Source: CAVYXZ01 sp965223835
Lineage (GTDB): Bacteria > Chloroflexota > Anaerolineae > Aggregatilineales > Phototrophicaceae
Direction: 5' to 3'
DNA length: 64,000 nt
Assembly (NCBI GenBank): GCA_965223835.1
Contig: CBDCXQ010000001.1
Coordinates: 2,170,001 to 2,234,000, forward strand
This document shows, piece by piece, positions 1 through 8,655 of this stretch. A program made the translations under genes and the position numbers. Position 1 is the first letter of the stretch. Every line of letters begins with the position of its first letter. The notes under the pieces are model-generated. The model was not told the DNA's origin and made no database searches. It worked only from the letters and a program-made list of their open reading frames with translations.

Positions 1-2
1 AA

Positions 3-779
3 CAAGCGCTCCTGGCAACCTTGTTCACCTGGGGTGTCACTGTCCTGGGTGCGGCCTCGGTCTTCACAGTCAAGCGATTCAATCAGAAATTTTTAGATGG
101 TGTCCTGGGCTTTGCGGGTGGTGTCATGATTGCTGCCAGTTTCTGGTCGCTGCTGGCGCCTGCCATTGACATTGCGGAAAGTCAAGGTGTTGCTCCCTGG
201 CTGCCGCCTTTGGTCGGCTTTATGCTGGGCGGAATCTGTCTACGTGGGATTGACCTGGTGCTGCCCCATCTCCATTCTGGTGCACCACTGGTCGAAGCAG
301 AAGGTTTGAAAACGACCTGGCATCGGTCTGCCCTGTTGATTCTGGCAATTACGCTGCACAACATTCCCGAAGGATTGGCGGTGGGGGTCGCTTTTGGTGC
401 GGTTGCCTATAACATCGAATCCGCGAGCCTGACCGGGGCGATTGCATTGGCAATTGGGATTGGATTGCAAAATTTCCCCGAAGGCATCGCCGTCGCCTTA
501 CCATTGCGTCGCGAGGGAATGTCTCGCTGGAAATGTTTCTGGTATGGTCAACTTTCCGCTATAGTCGAACCGGTGGCCGGGGTAGTCGGTGCGGCAGCGG
601 TTTTAATTGCAGCGCCTTTCTTGCCGTATGCCTTAAGTTTTGCGGCTGGGGCGATGATTTTTGTGGTGGTTGAAGAGGTGATTCCTGAAGCCCACCGTCA
701 TGGCAACCATGACCTGGCGACAATGGGTGTGCTGGTTGGCTTTGCAGTTATGATGGTGCTGGATGTCGCGCTGGGTTGA
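3..779 (+). CDS. ZIP-family divalent metal transporter (5' truncated)
   Basis: Membrane transporter of the ZIP (Zrt/Irt-like) family, expected to move zinc or related divalent metals into the cytoplasm. The two signature metal-site helices are visible: HNIPEGLAVG and, later, QNFPEGIAVALPL, each with the His/Asn-x-x-Pro-Glu-Gly arrangement typical of the family. Several hydrophobic segments cover the whole 250-odd residues. A TTG at 21 could be read as a start, but the frame stays open to the window edge and reads QALLAT before it, as in full-length relatives, so the true start lies upstream of the window. The next gene is 130 nt away and unrelated, with no clear promoter seen between them. 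Confidence 0.88.
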   Translation, partial: QALLATLFTWGVTVLGAASVFTVKRFNQKFLDGVLGFAGGVMIAASFWSLLAPAIDIAESQGVAPWLPPLVGFMLGGICLRGIDLVLPHLHSGAPLVEAEGLKTTWHRSALLILAITLHNIPEGLAVGVAFGAVAYNIESASLTGAIALAIGIGLQNFPEGIAVALPLRREGMSRWKCFWYGQLSAIVEPVAGVVGAAAVLIAAPFLPYALSFAAGAMIFVVVEEVIPEAHRHGNHDLATMGVLVGFAVMMVLDVALG

Positions 780-910
780 GGTTGAATAGTCAATAGTGAC
801 ATTCTACGTGATGAACCCTGAACAATAACCCCTGACAGATTCCCCCTCTCGATAGAAAGTATAGATACCAAACAACGTTTTATGCTGCATGAAGAATAGA
901 GGAATATGTT

Positions 911-3700
911 ATGGCTGTCGCCAGAAAAACTACTAATGGCACGAAGAAACGCGGCGCGAAAAAGGACACCAAATGGGTCTATCTCTTTGATGAGGTTGCC
1001 CTTGCCGAGGAAGTCGTCGGTGGATCATGGGAAGGCGTGCGAGCGCTTTTAGGTGGGAAGGGCGCGAATCTCGCCGAAATGACCCGCATTGGCGTGCCGG
1101 TTCCACCTGGATTTTCAATTACGACTGAAGCTTGCAATGCTTATAGCGTCGCTAACGAGTTCCCACAGGGCATGTGGGATCAGGTGCTGGCGTCCATGAA
1201 AGTCATTGAAGAAAGCACCGCCAAGCTATTTGGTGATGGTACCAAACCGCTGCTGGTTTCTGTGCGGTCGGGCGCGAAGTTTTCCATGCCCGGCATGATG
1301 GATACGGTACTTAACCTGGGAATGAATGATGATACCGCCGCCGGGATGGTCAAACTCACCGGTGATGAGCGTTTTGTGTACGATTCTTACCGCCGGTTAG
1401 TGCAGATGTTTGGCTCAGTCGTCATGAACATTGACGATGAAGCGTTTGAAGATTATCTGACCGAGATCAAGAAAAAACAGCACGTGAAAACCGATGCTGA
1501 ACTGACGGCTGACGACTGGAAGCAAGTTACAGCTGAATTCAAGAAAATCTACAAGGCGCAGGTTGGCAATGACTTCCCACAGGATCCTTTCGAACAATTG
1601 AAGCTGGCAACTGAAGCCGTTTTTAAATCCTGGAATGGCAAACGTGCGGTAGACTATCGCAATGCTGCCGGCATCTCGCATGATCTAGGTACTGCTGTTA
1701 ACGTGCAAACGATGGTTTTCGGCAATATGGGCAGCGGTTCTGGCACTGGTGTTGCCTTTACGCGTGACCCGGCGACTGGCGAGCGCGTTATGTTCGGCGA
1801 TTACTTGATGAACGCGCAGGGTGAGGATGTCGTCGCCGGTATCCGCACGCCAAACCCGATCGCTCAACTTCAGGATGAGATGCCCGACATCTATGCTGAA
1901 TTTGTTGAAATCTGTGACAAGCTCGAATTGCATTATCATGAAATGCAGGATGTCGAATTCACGATTGAGCAGGGCAAGCTGTGGATGCTCCAGACCCGTG
2001 ATGGTAAGCGAACGGCCCGTTCTGCCATTCGTATCGCGGTTGAGATGGCCGAGGAGAAGTTGATTACCCGCGAACAAGCCGTGATGCGGGTCACACCCAA
2101 TCAGGTTGCCCAACTGTTACATCCTCAGTTTGATATGGGTGACAAGCATGTGGCCGAAGCCGCAGGCCGATTGATCGCAACCGGTGTGAATGCTTCACCG
2201 GGAGCGGCAGTTGGCGTCGTCGCATTTGACGCTGATCTCGCCGAAAAATGGGGCAAAGCGGGCAAGGCAGTCATCATGACCCGTCCTGAGACCAAGCCTG
2301 ATGATGTTCACGGTATGCTGGCCGCAAAAGGTATTCTGACCAGTCGGGGTGGTGCTACCAGCCATGCGGCAGTGGTCGCCCGACAGTTCGGCGTGCCCTG
2401 TGTGGCTGGGGCGGAAGAACTCCATATTGATGTCAATGGTCGCCAATTGCATGTCGACGAAACGGTTATCTATGAGGGTGATACCGTCTCGATTGATGGT
2501 GGCACGGGTGAGGTTTACATCGGCGAAATCAAGATGGTTGAACCTGATTTCGAGCGCGAACACTATCTTCAGAAATTGCTGGGCTGGGCGGATGAATTCC
2601 GCGACCTGGGTGTTTATGCCAATGCTGATTACCCGGCGGATGCACGGCGGGCACGGGAATATGGCGCACGCGGCATCGGCTTGTGCCGAACAGAGCACAT
2701 GTTTTTCCAGGAAGAGCGCTTGCCGATTGTTCAGGCAATGATCCTCTCGGAGCCAAATAGTGAGGAAGAAGCCAAACAACTCGAAAGGTTGCTACCTTTC
2801 CAACATGATGACTTCTATGGCATCTTTCGTGCGATGGAAGGCTTACCGGTCATCATCCGGTTGATTGATCCGCCACTCCATGAATTCTTGCCCGATCATG
2901 AGGAACTGGCCCTGCGTGCGGCAAGCCTGCGGGTAGTTGGTGATCGGCCCAATGAATTGGCACGCATCGAAGAAATGATGCAAGCTGTCAAGCTGTTACG
3001 CGAGTTTAACCCCATGCTGGGTCTACGCGGGGTTCGCCTGGGTATTGTGCGTCCGGCCATCAACGCGATGCAGGTCCGCGCAATTTTCTCCGCCGCTTGC
3101 CAGTTGAAGAAAGAGGGCCTGGCCGTTAACCCGGAGATTATGGTCCCCGTGACCAGCCATTTTAGTGAAGTCAAACTCATTCGGGATCTGGTTGTCCAGA
3201 TCGCAGATGAATTGATGGAAGAGATGGGCGTGATCGTAGACTATAAAGTTGGCACGATGATCGAACTGCCGCGCGCGGCGATCACTGCTGACCAGATGGC
3301 TGAATACTCTGAATTCTTCTCATTCGGGACCAACGATCTGACCCAGACGACCTTCGGGATCAGCCGAGACGATGCGGAAGGCAAGTTCTTGCTGGAGTAT
3401 GTCGAACGCGGACTGCTACCGAAAAATCCCTTCCAGGTATTGGATGCCGAAGGTGTGGGCTACCTGGTTGAGCTTGCGACTCGTAAAGGACGTGAGGTGC
3501 GGCCTGATATTGAGGTCGGTATCTGCGGTGAGCATGGCGGTGATCCTGAAAGCATTACCTTCTGCCATCAGACACGCTTGAATTATGTGAGCTGTTCACC
3601 ATTTCGGGTGCCCATTGCGCGTCTGTCGGCGGCCCAAGCCGCGCTGGACGAACGTGGTGTCACCGCCAAAGTAGATAAACTCGTCCCTGAGAAAACATAA
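911..3700 (+). CDS. ppdK: Pyruvate, phosphate dikinase
   Basis: Interconverts pyruvate + ATP + Pi and phosphoenolpyruvate + AMP + PPi in the cytoplasm. The N-terminal nucleotide-binding part contains SVRSGAKFSMPGMMDTVLN. The central phospho-histidine domain has GGATSHAAVVAR with the catalytic His (most relatives have GGMTSHAAVVAR). The C-terminal PEP/pyruvate barrel ends with GICGEHGGDPES, which carries the catalytic Cys. At 929 residues it is slightly longer than the usual 870-900, mainly from a lysine-rich N-terminal tail of about 25 residues. A hairpin follows the stop and precedes hypA. Because the enzyme makes or uses PPi, its closeness to the membrane pyrophosphatase downstream is notable. 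Confidence 0.96.
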   Translation: MAVARKTTNGTKKRGAKKDTKWVYLFDEVALAEEVVGGSWEGVRALLGGKGANLAEMTRIGVPVPPGFSITTEACNAYSVANEFPQGMWDQVLASMKVIEESTAKLFGDGTKPLLVSVRSGAKFSMPGMMDTVLNLGMNDDTAAGMVKLTGDERFVYDSYRRLVQMFGSVVMNIDDEAFEDYLTEIKKKQHVKTDAELTADDWKQVTAEFKKIYKAQVGNDFPQDPFEQLKLATEAVFKSWNGKRAVDYRNAAGISHDLGTAVNVQTMVFGNMGSGSGTGVAFTRDPATGERVMFGDYLMNAQGEDVVAGIRTPNPIAQLQDEMPDIYAEFVEICDKLELHYHEMQDVEFTIEQGKLWMLQTRDGKRTARSAIRIAVEMAEEKLITREQAVMRVTPNQVAQLLHPQFDMGDKHVAEAAGRLIATGVNASPGAAVGVVAFDADLAEKWGKAGKAVIMTRPETKPDDVHGMLAAKGILTSRGGATSHAAVVARQFGVPCVAGAEELHIDVNGRQLHVDETVIYEGDTVSIDGGTGEVYIGEIKMVEPDFEREHYLQKLLGWADEFRDLGVYANADYPADARRAREYGARGIGLCRTEHMFFQEERLPIVQAMILSEPNSEEEAKQLERLLPFQHDDFYGIFRAMEGLPVIIRLIDPPLHEFLPDHEELALRAASLRVVGDRPNELARIEEMMQAVKLLREFNPMLGLRGVRLGIVRPAINAMQVRAIFSAACQLKKEGLAVNPEIMVPVTSHFSEVKLIRDLVVQIADELMEEMGVIVDYKVGTMIELPRAAITADQMAEYSEFFSFGTNDLTQTTFGISRDDAEGKFLLEYVERGLLPKNPFQVLDAEGVGYLVELATRKGREVRPDIEVGICGEHGGDPESITFCHQTRLNYVSCSPFRVPIARLSAAQAALDERGVTAKVDKLVPEKT

Positions 3701-3711
3701 AATCAGAAAGA

Positions 3712-3736
3712 TGGGGCCACCGACGGAGTGGCCCCA
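3712..3736 (+). terminator. Hairpin between ppdK and hypA
   Basis: A perfect 9-bp GC-rich stem (TGGGGCCAC / GTGGCCCCA) with a 7-nt loop lies 11 nt after the ppdK stop. It has no T-run after it and ends only 8 nt before the hypA ATG at 3745. It may be a weak terminator or 3' stabiliser for ppdK, or a structure controlling hypA translation: the only SD-like GGAG near hypA (3725-3728) lies in the loop and the first base of the descending arm. Confidence 0.6.
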
Positions 3737-3744
3737 GTAGATTG

Positions 3745-4089
3745 ATGCACGAACTGGCGGTTACCCAACACATTCTCAAGATCGCACTGCAGCATGCTGC
3801 AACCCACGAGGTCAAGCGCATCGAGACAATCAATCTCGTAATCGGGCAGATGGCATCGATTATTGATGAGTGTGTGCAGTTCTATTGGGACATTATCAGT
3901 CAAGACACGCTGGCGCAGGGTGCTATTTTACATTTTGAGCGCATACCAGCCCGGCTTCAGTGTGAAATGTGTCATCGCTCTTATCTACTTAATGATAGCG
4001 AACTCACGTGCCCATATTGTGGTGGTGGCGCTGTCACATTCATCGCTGGCGATGACTTCTATGTCGACTCCATTGAGGTAGAACTATGA
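3745..4089 (+). CDS. hypA: Hydrogenase/urease nickel incorporation protein HypA
   Basis: Small nickel-delivery metallochaperone, 114 residues, the usual HypA length. The ATG at 3745 gives the canonical N-terminus MHELAVTQ, whose His2 is the nickel ligand; the in-frame TTG one codon upstream is disfavoured for that reason. The zinc-binding pair CEMC...CPYC lies in the C-terminal third (about residues 73-96). The stop overlaps the start of hypB, so the two are translationally coupled. No hydrogenase or urease structural genes are present, so the client enzyme is elsewhere. No good Shine-Dalgarno is free upstream; see the hairpin at 3712-3736. Confidence 0.93.
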   Translation: MHELAVTQHILKIALQHAATHEVKRIETINLVIGQMASIIDECVQFYWDIISQDTLAQGAILHFERIPARLQCEMCHRSYLLNDSELTCPYCGGGAVTFIAGDDFYVDSIEVEL

Positions 4090-4754
4090 CGAAAACCATC
4101 CCGATTCTTGAGAATATTCTCAATGCGAACGACCGGATTGCAGCGGCTAACCGTGCTAGCTTTGATACTGCGGGAGTCTATGCGCTCAATCTGATGGCAT
4201 CGCCCGGTGCGGGCAAAACCTCTGTGATTGAAAAAATCATTGCGGAGATCGATGACGACCTACGCATTGCCGTTGTTGAAGGTGACATCGCTTCCAGCAT
4301 TGATGCTGAGCGCGTTGCGGCAGCGGGGGTACAGGCTTTTCAGATCAATACCGGCGGCAACTGCCACCTGGATGCAGTTATGCTGCAAGAAGCGCTGCCT
4401 CATATTGATATTGTGGCAACTGATCTACTTATCGTTGAGAATGTTGGCAACCTCGTGTGTCCGGCGAACTTCAAACTGGGAACCCACTACAATGTGCTGA
4501 TTGCCTCGGTCCCCGAAGGTGATGATAAGCCGTATAAATATCCGGGAATGTATCGGGGCGTTGATGTTGTTGTCATCAATAAGATCGACCTGCTGCCCTA
4601 TGTGCCATTTGATATGGGTTATTTCAAACAGGGGATAGAGATTCTCAACCCTCATGTGGCGATGTTCCCGCTTTCGTGTCGCACTGGGGAAGGGCTGTCA
4701 GCCTGGATAGAGTGGCTTCGCCAGGCAGTACGGAACCAGCTGCCGGTTGTTTAG
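4086..4754 (+). CDS. hypB: Nickel-insertion GTPase HypB
   Basis: SIMIBI-class GTPase that powers nickel insertion into NiFe hydrogenase (sometimes urease). The P-loop ASPGAGKTS is near residue 40, followed by EGDIASSIDAERV, the ENVGNLVCP switch region with the metal-binding Cys, and the guanine-specificity motif NKIDLLP. The 222-residue protein lacks the N-terminal histidine-rich nickel-storage stretch of some homologues, so it is the minimal form. It starts within the last codons of hypA (ATGA overlap). The 140 nt that follow hold an AGGAG motif at 4864 but no recognised RNA gene. Confidence 0.94.
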   Translation: MTKTIPILENILNANDRIAAANRASFDTAGVYALNLMASPGAGKTSVIEKIIAEIDDDLRIAVVEGDIASSIDAERVAAAGVQAFQINTGGNCHLDAVMLQEALPHIDIVATDLLIVENVGNLVCPANFKLGTHYNVLIASVPEGDDKPYKYPGMYRGVDVVVINKIDLLPYVPFDMGYFKQGIEILNPHVAMFPLSCRTGEGLSAWIEWLRQAVRNQLPVV

Positions 4755-4895
4755 GTGATTGGCTTCAACGTTAACCTCAGCAAATCAACCAGGCCTTACA
4801 AACGTCATAGGCTTTTGGTCACGGATGATATAGGACAGTCACAACGGTCGAGATTTATGATATTAGGAGAATAATATATCGCACTGTAGTTCACC

Positions 4896-5801
4896 ATGCT
4901 GGTACAAAGAATTAAACAGTTTTTTGGCGGTTCGAGCACCAGAAAAAAATCTTCTCTGAATGATTTCTATGGTTCGTTATACCCAGAATCAGTTCGCTAC
5001 GCGCTGGCCCATAATGAAGCGCGATTGGGTAAACAGGAGATTCGGGCACTTGTGGACCGCTTCACTTTTGAAGCCGTGTATTTGGCGACTAAGGCATTAG
5101 CATACTCAACTTCCAAACAGCGTTTTTTTCTGGAAGGCCTTACCCAGATTTATTATGAGACCGACTACCACCTCGACGATGTGCGTCATTTCTTGTATCC
5201 ACAGATTGAAGCGCTACCGGATGATACCCAATTAGCCGGGACTAAACTCTTACAATTGAGCCGTGCTGGTTCTGACCATTGGCAGGCAGCATTTCAAGAA
5301 CTTGCCGAACGTTGTTACCGGGAAGAAAGTCAAGCGCTGCCGTGTATCGTGGCCTACACGCCGATGCTTGGCTATCATCATTTTATCCGGGCCTTCAGTC
5401 GTGAATCGCTGGGCAAACTGCAACTGTTGATTCCAGATTGGATGCTTGACCCTGATAACGAACGAATGGGTTATGAGATCACTCTGGGAACACACGCAAC
5501 TGTCCGGTCCCAAGAAAAAGACGATTGTTTATTCGGTTCCTGGGTGTGTCTGCATACCGATTGCCCCATGAAGCATCGCTTTTGCCAGGATGCGATCTTC
5601 ATTGACGATACGATCAACACCGGTGCAACTTCAAGCAAACTGCGATCTTTCTGGAAAAGTGAATATGGCATGAACGTACCGCATGATCGCGTTCGCGTCA
5701 TAACCGACTTACGAAATTCCGCTACCAACGAACCTCAGTTGAATGAGGTGGCTAGAAAGGACAGTGACAATGCAAGCGATGAAAGGAATCGAAGCGTTTG
5801 A
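4896..5801 (+). CDS. Phosphoribosyltransferase-like protein of unknown substrate
   Basis: Unrecognised cytoplasmic protein of 301 residues. The one clear signature is FIDDTINTGATSSKL near residue 245, which matches the PRPP-binding loop of type I phosphoribosyltransferases (two acidic residues followed by D/N-TGxT). The rest is mostly helical and resembles no family I can name. It has two cysteine-containing stretches (LHTDCPMKHRFC) just before the loop. An in-frame TAG lies two codons before ATG 4896, which fixes this start; the nearest good SD (AGGAGA, 4863-4868) is about 27 nt away, an unusually long spacing. The 3' end overlaps the start of hppA by 32 nt, implying coupled expression with the pyrophosphatase. 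A PRTase that releases PPi next to a PPi-consuming pump is biochemically sensible but inferred. Confidence 0.6.
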   Translation: MLVQRIKQFFGGSSTRKKSSLNDFYGSLYPESVRYALAHNEARLGKQEIRALVDRFTFEAVYLATKALAYSTSKQRFFLEGLTQIYYETDYHLDDVRHFLYPQIEALPDDTQLAGTKLLQLSRAGSDHWQAAFQELAERCYREESQALPCIVAYTPMLGYHHFIRAFSRESLGKLQLLIPDWMLDPDNERMGYEITLGTHATVRSQEKDDCLFGSWVCLHTDCPMKHRFCQDAIFIDDTINTGATSSKLRSFWKSEYGMNVPHDRVRVITDLRNSATNEPQLNEVARKDSDNASDERNRSV

Positions 5802-8460
5802 GCAAGTAATGATTTTGGTCGTACTTGCGACCGCCTTTATCGCGTTGGCCTATGCATTTTGGCTGGCGCGCCTCACTTTTGCGGCGGACAAGGGTAGCGC
5901 TGCTATGCAGCAGATCTGGCATTTTATCCGAGATGGAGCCAACGCTTACCTGCGTGCTCAGTTGCGAACCATCTCCATCTTGATCGTCATCCTGACAGTT
6001 ATCATGTTTTTTAGCGTACAATTGGTGCGCCCCACAGGGGAAGCCAATGAGTTATTTTGTCCCGACGTCGTTCACGAAGCCTATGCTGAGACCATTGCTG
6101 CCAACACCAGTTTATCGGTGACGGCGGCAGTGACAGCCCTGGATGCTCCCGAAGTCACACCCCAGCAGGTGGCGGCGGCCCATGGGTTTGCTGATTTCAA
6201 TCCCGATCGAGTAGCGGCGAATCCGGTGTTGGTGGATTGTCCGGCAGCCGTGACCGGTGTCGCGGTAGGGCGGGCGGTTGCTTTTGCGATGGGAGCCATT
6301 TTCTCCGCTGCTGTCGGCTTCATCGGCATGAACATGGCGGTGCAGGGCAATGTGCGGGTTGCCGCTGCTGCCCGTAAAGGCTTTAAGCAAGCACTGACAA
6401 TCGCATATCGATCAGGAACGATCACCGGTATGCTCACTGATGGCCTGGGGTTGCTCGGCGGCACACTCATTTTCATTATCTATGGTAAAGCGGCCCCAGA
6501 TGTTTTACTCGGTTTTGGATTTGGTGGCACGCTGCTGGCTTTGTTTATGCGGGTAGGTGGTGGCATCTATACCAAAGCCGCTGATGTTGGTGCTGATCTG
6601 GTTGGTAAGGTTGAAGCCGGCATGGAGGAAGATGATCCGCGCAATGCGGGGGTTATTGCTGATCTGGTGGGGGATAATGTCGGGGATTGTGCCGGTATGG
6701 CCGCCGACATTTTTGAATCCTACGAAGTGACTATTGTCGCCAGTTTGATTCTGGGTTTAGCGCTCACCGGACTTACCGGCCAATTGTTCTGGATTGTGCT
6801 GCCCTTGCTGGTGCGCGGTGTCGGTGTGATTAGCACCATCATTGGAACCTACACCGTCTCGCTGTGGAAAACGGATGATGCTGAATCCGCGATGTACAAA
6901 AGCTATGAGCTTTCGAGCATGATAACGATTATTTCAGCTTTCGTGCTGGCGGTTGTCTATGCTGGTACCCAAAATGTGGGTGGCAGTCCAATCGCCTACT
7001 TATCCATCGGTTCACTGGTGGCTGTTGGGGTGGCGCTGGCCGTCAGTTTTAATCCGCTGACATCGCTCGCTACCAGCGCAAAGAGTCCGCGTGTCCGCAA
7101 GGTTGCTCAGGCTACCGCTTTTGGCCCCGCTCTGGTGATTCTTGAAGGGCTATCGCTGGGCTATATGTCCAGTGTCTGGTCGGTGTTAGTAATTGTCGTC
7201 GGTATTGGGGCCTCAATTCTGGTTTACAGTGTGAACTTTCCAACGGCACTTTATCTGCCGGTGTTCGCCGTTGGCGCTGTGCTGGCGGCAGGCGTGTTTG
7301 TGAGAGGTTACAGCCGTAATGACGTCATGAGCGGTCTTTTTGGCGCACTCTGGATAATGGTAGCCGCCCTGTTCCTCATCAGTATGCGGGTGCCGACTCT
7401 GGCAGATGGATCACCGGTCCCAGCCGAACAACTCTTCACCTATGTATTATTTGGCGTCTCGCTCATAGGTGTCGGTATGCTATCGCTTACCGGCAATAAT
7501 GTCAGCATGGATACCTTTGGCCCGATTGCGGATAATGCCAACGGCATTGCTGAACTGGCTGGTGTGGATGAGTTTGATCGCGAAGCTCGGCAAACACTGG
7601 CTGACCTTGATGCAGCTGGAAATACAACCAAAGCCATCACGAAAGGCATTGCCATCGGTTCCGCTGTGATTGCTGCGGTGTCATTATTGGGGGCCTTCTT
7701 CATTGACATTGAACGGGTGATGCCGGTTGAACGGCTGGAAAGTTTTACGCGCTCGATCAATTTAGCTGACCCGGTTGTATTTGTCGGCTTGCTCATCGGC
7801 GGCGCGATGCCGTTGCTCTTCAGTAGTTTGCTGATAAAAGCTGTTAACCGAGCTGCCGGACGTATCATGGCCGAGGTTCGCCGACAACTGCGCATACCGG
7901 CGATCATGAACAGTGAGCAACCGCCCGATTATGCACAGGCTGTAACGATTTCAACACAGGCTGCGCAATCGGAACTCATTCCACTGGGTTTGATTGCCAT
8001 ACTTACGCCAATTGTTGTCGGATTGCTCCTCAAGGAACAGGCATTGGGTGGATTCCTGGCGGGCGTTATCCTGGTCGGCCAACTGCTGGCGGTTTTTATG
8101 GCGAACGCAGGTGGTGCCTGGGACAATGCCAAGAAGTATGTTGAAGACGGTCATCTGGGTGGCAAAGGCACGGACAATCACAAGGCCAGTGTCGTCGGTG
8201 ATACCGTCGGCGATCCACTCAAAGACACCGCTGGTCCGGCACTGAATCCCATGATTAAGGTGATGAACCTGGTCGCGCTTATCATGGCACCCATCATCGT
8301 CCAGGCGGCAGGTGTTGTATGGCTGATTCCGGTTGTCATTGGCTTTAGTCTGATCCTGATTATCTGGGCAGTGCGCCGCAGCGACCGCGCCGAAGACAAT
8401 GGCGAAACGCTACCTGCTGGCTTGGCGGTCATGCAGAATCCGAGCGCCAGGAGTGGCTAA
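5770..8460 (+). CDS. hppA: Membrane-bound H+-translocating pyrophosphatase (K+-independent type)
   Basis: Integral membrane pump that hydrolyses PPi and exports protons. Canonical catalytic motifs are present: KAADVGADLVGKVEAGMEED, then DNVGDCAGMAADIFESY, GPIADNANGIAEL, and C-terminal GDTVGDPLKDTAGPALNP. The potassium-site segment reads GNTTKAITKG; Lys in place of Ala at this site marks K+-independent enzymes. The protein is about 896 residues against 660-780 normally. The excess is chiefly an Ala/Val-rich insert of roughly 80 residues after the second membrane helix (about residues 90-170), containing two cysteines. ATG 5770 is chosen over ATG 5743 because AAAGGA (5756-5761) sits at ideal distance. 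A strong hairpin follows the stop. Confidence 0.95.
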   Translation: MQAMKGIEAFEQVMILVVLATAFIALAYAFWLARLTFAADKGSAAMQQIWHFIRDGANAYLRAQLRTISILIVILTVIMFFSVQLVRPTGEANELFCPDVVHEAYAETIAANTSLSVTAAVTALDAPEVTPQQVAAAHGFADFNPDRVAANPVLVDCPAAVTGVAVGRAVAFAMGAIFSAAVGFIGMNMAVQGNVRVAAAARKGFKQALTIAYRSGTITGMLTDGLGLLGGTLIFIIYGKAAPDVLLGFGFGGTLLALFMRVGGGIYTKAADVGADLVGKVEAGMEEDDPRNAGVIADLVGDNVGDCAGMAADIFESYEVTIVASLILGLALTGLTGQLFWIVLPLLVRGVGVISTIIGTYTVSLWKTDDAESAMYKSYELSSMITIISAFVLAVVYAGTQNVGGSPIAYLSIGSLVAVGVALAVSFNPLTSLATSAKSPRVRKVAQATAFGPALVILEGLSLGYMSSVWSVLVIVVGIGASILVYSVNFPTALYLPVFAVGAVLAAGVFVRGYSRNDVMSGLFGALWIMVAALFLISMRVPTLADGSPVPAEQLFTYVLFGVSLIGVGMLSLTGNNVSMDTFGPIADNANGIAELAGVDEFDREARQTLADLDAAGNTTKAITKGIAIGSAVIAAVSLLGAFFIDIERVMPVERLESFTRSINLADPVVFVGLLIGGAMPLLFSSLLIKAVNRAAGRIMAEVRRQLRIPAIMNSEQPPDYAQAVTISTQAAQSELIPLGLIAILTPIVVGLLLKEQALGGFLAGVILVGQLLAVFMANAGGAWDNAKKYVEDGHLGGKGTDNHKASVVGDTVGDPLKDTAGPALNPMIKVMNLVALIMAPIIVQAAGVVWLIPVVIGFSLILIIWAVRRSDRAEDNGETLPAGLAVMQNPSARSG

Positions 8461-8501
8461 GGTCTTAGCTGCTGGAATTTGAATACCAGGTGTCGATTCG
8501 G

Positions 8502-8535
8502 TGGGATAACGTTGCAATTTAGCGTTATCCCATTT
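8502..8535 (+). terminator. Intrinsic terminator after hppA
   Basis: A perfect 10-bp stem (TGGGATAACG / CGTTATCCCA) with an 11-nt loop, followed by TTT, lies 41 nt after the hppA stop. It separates the housekeeping block from the fucoside locus. Confidence 0.8.
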
Positions 8536-8655
8536 CAATGTGGTCACTGAATTTAATGAAAGCTGTCGCTATTCAGCCACATCTTCATCAGGTTGTACCT
8601 CTGCCAAAAAAATAGGTTACAATTCGTGGCAATAACTTCTAGAAGGAAATATGGT

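Noticed and set aside
1685..2779. Long minus-strand open frames inside ppdK (142 and 194 codons)
   Set aside because: They lie wholly inside a highly conserved plus-strand gene, have no SD and show no family features; they follow from codon bias of the real gene.
3745..4754. Nickel hydrogenase operon
   Set aside because: Only the chaperones hypA and hypB are present. No large or small hydrogenase subunit, hypCDEF or urease gene occurs in the window.
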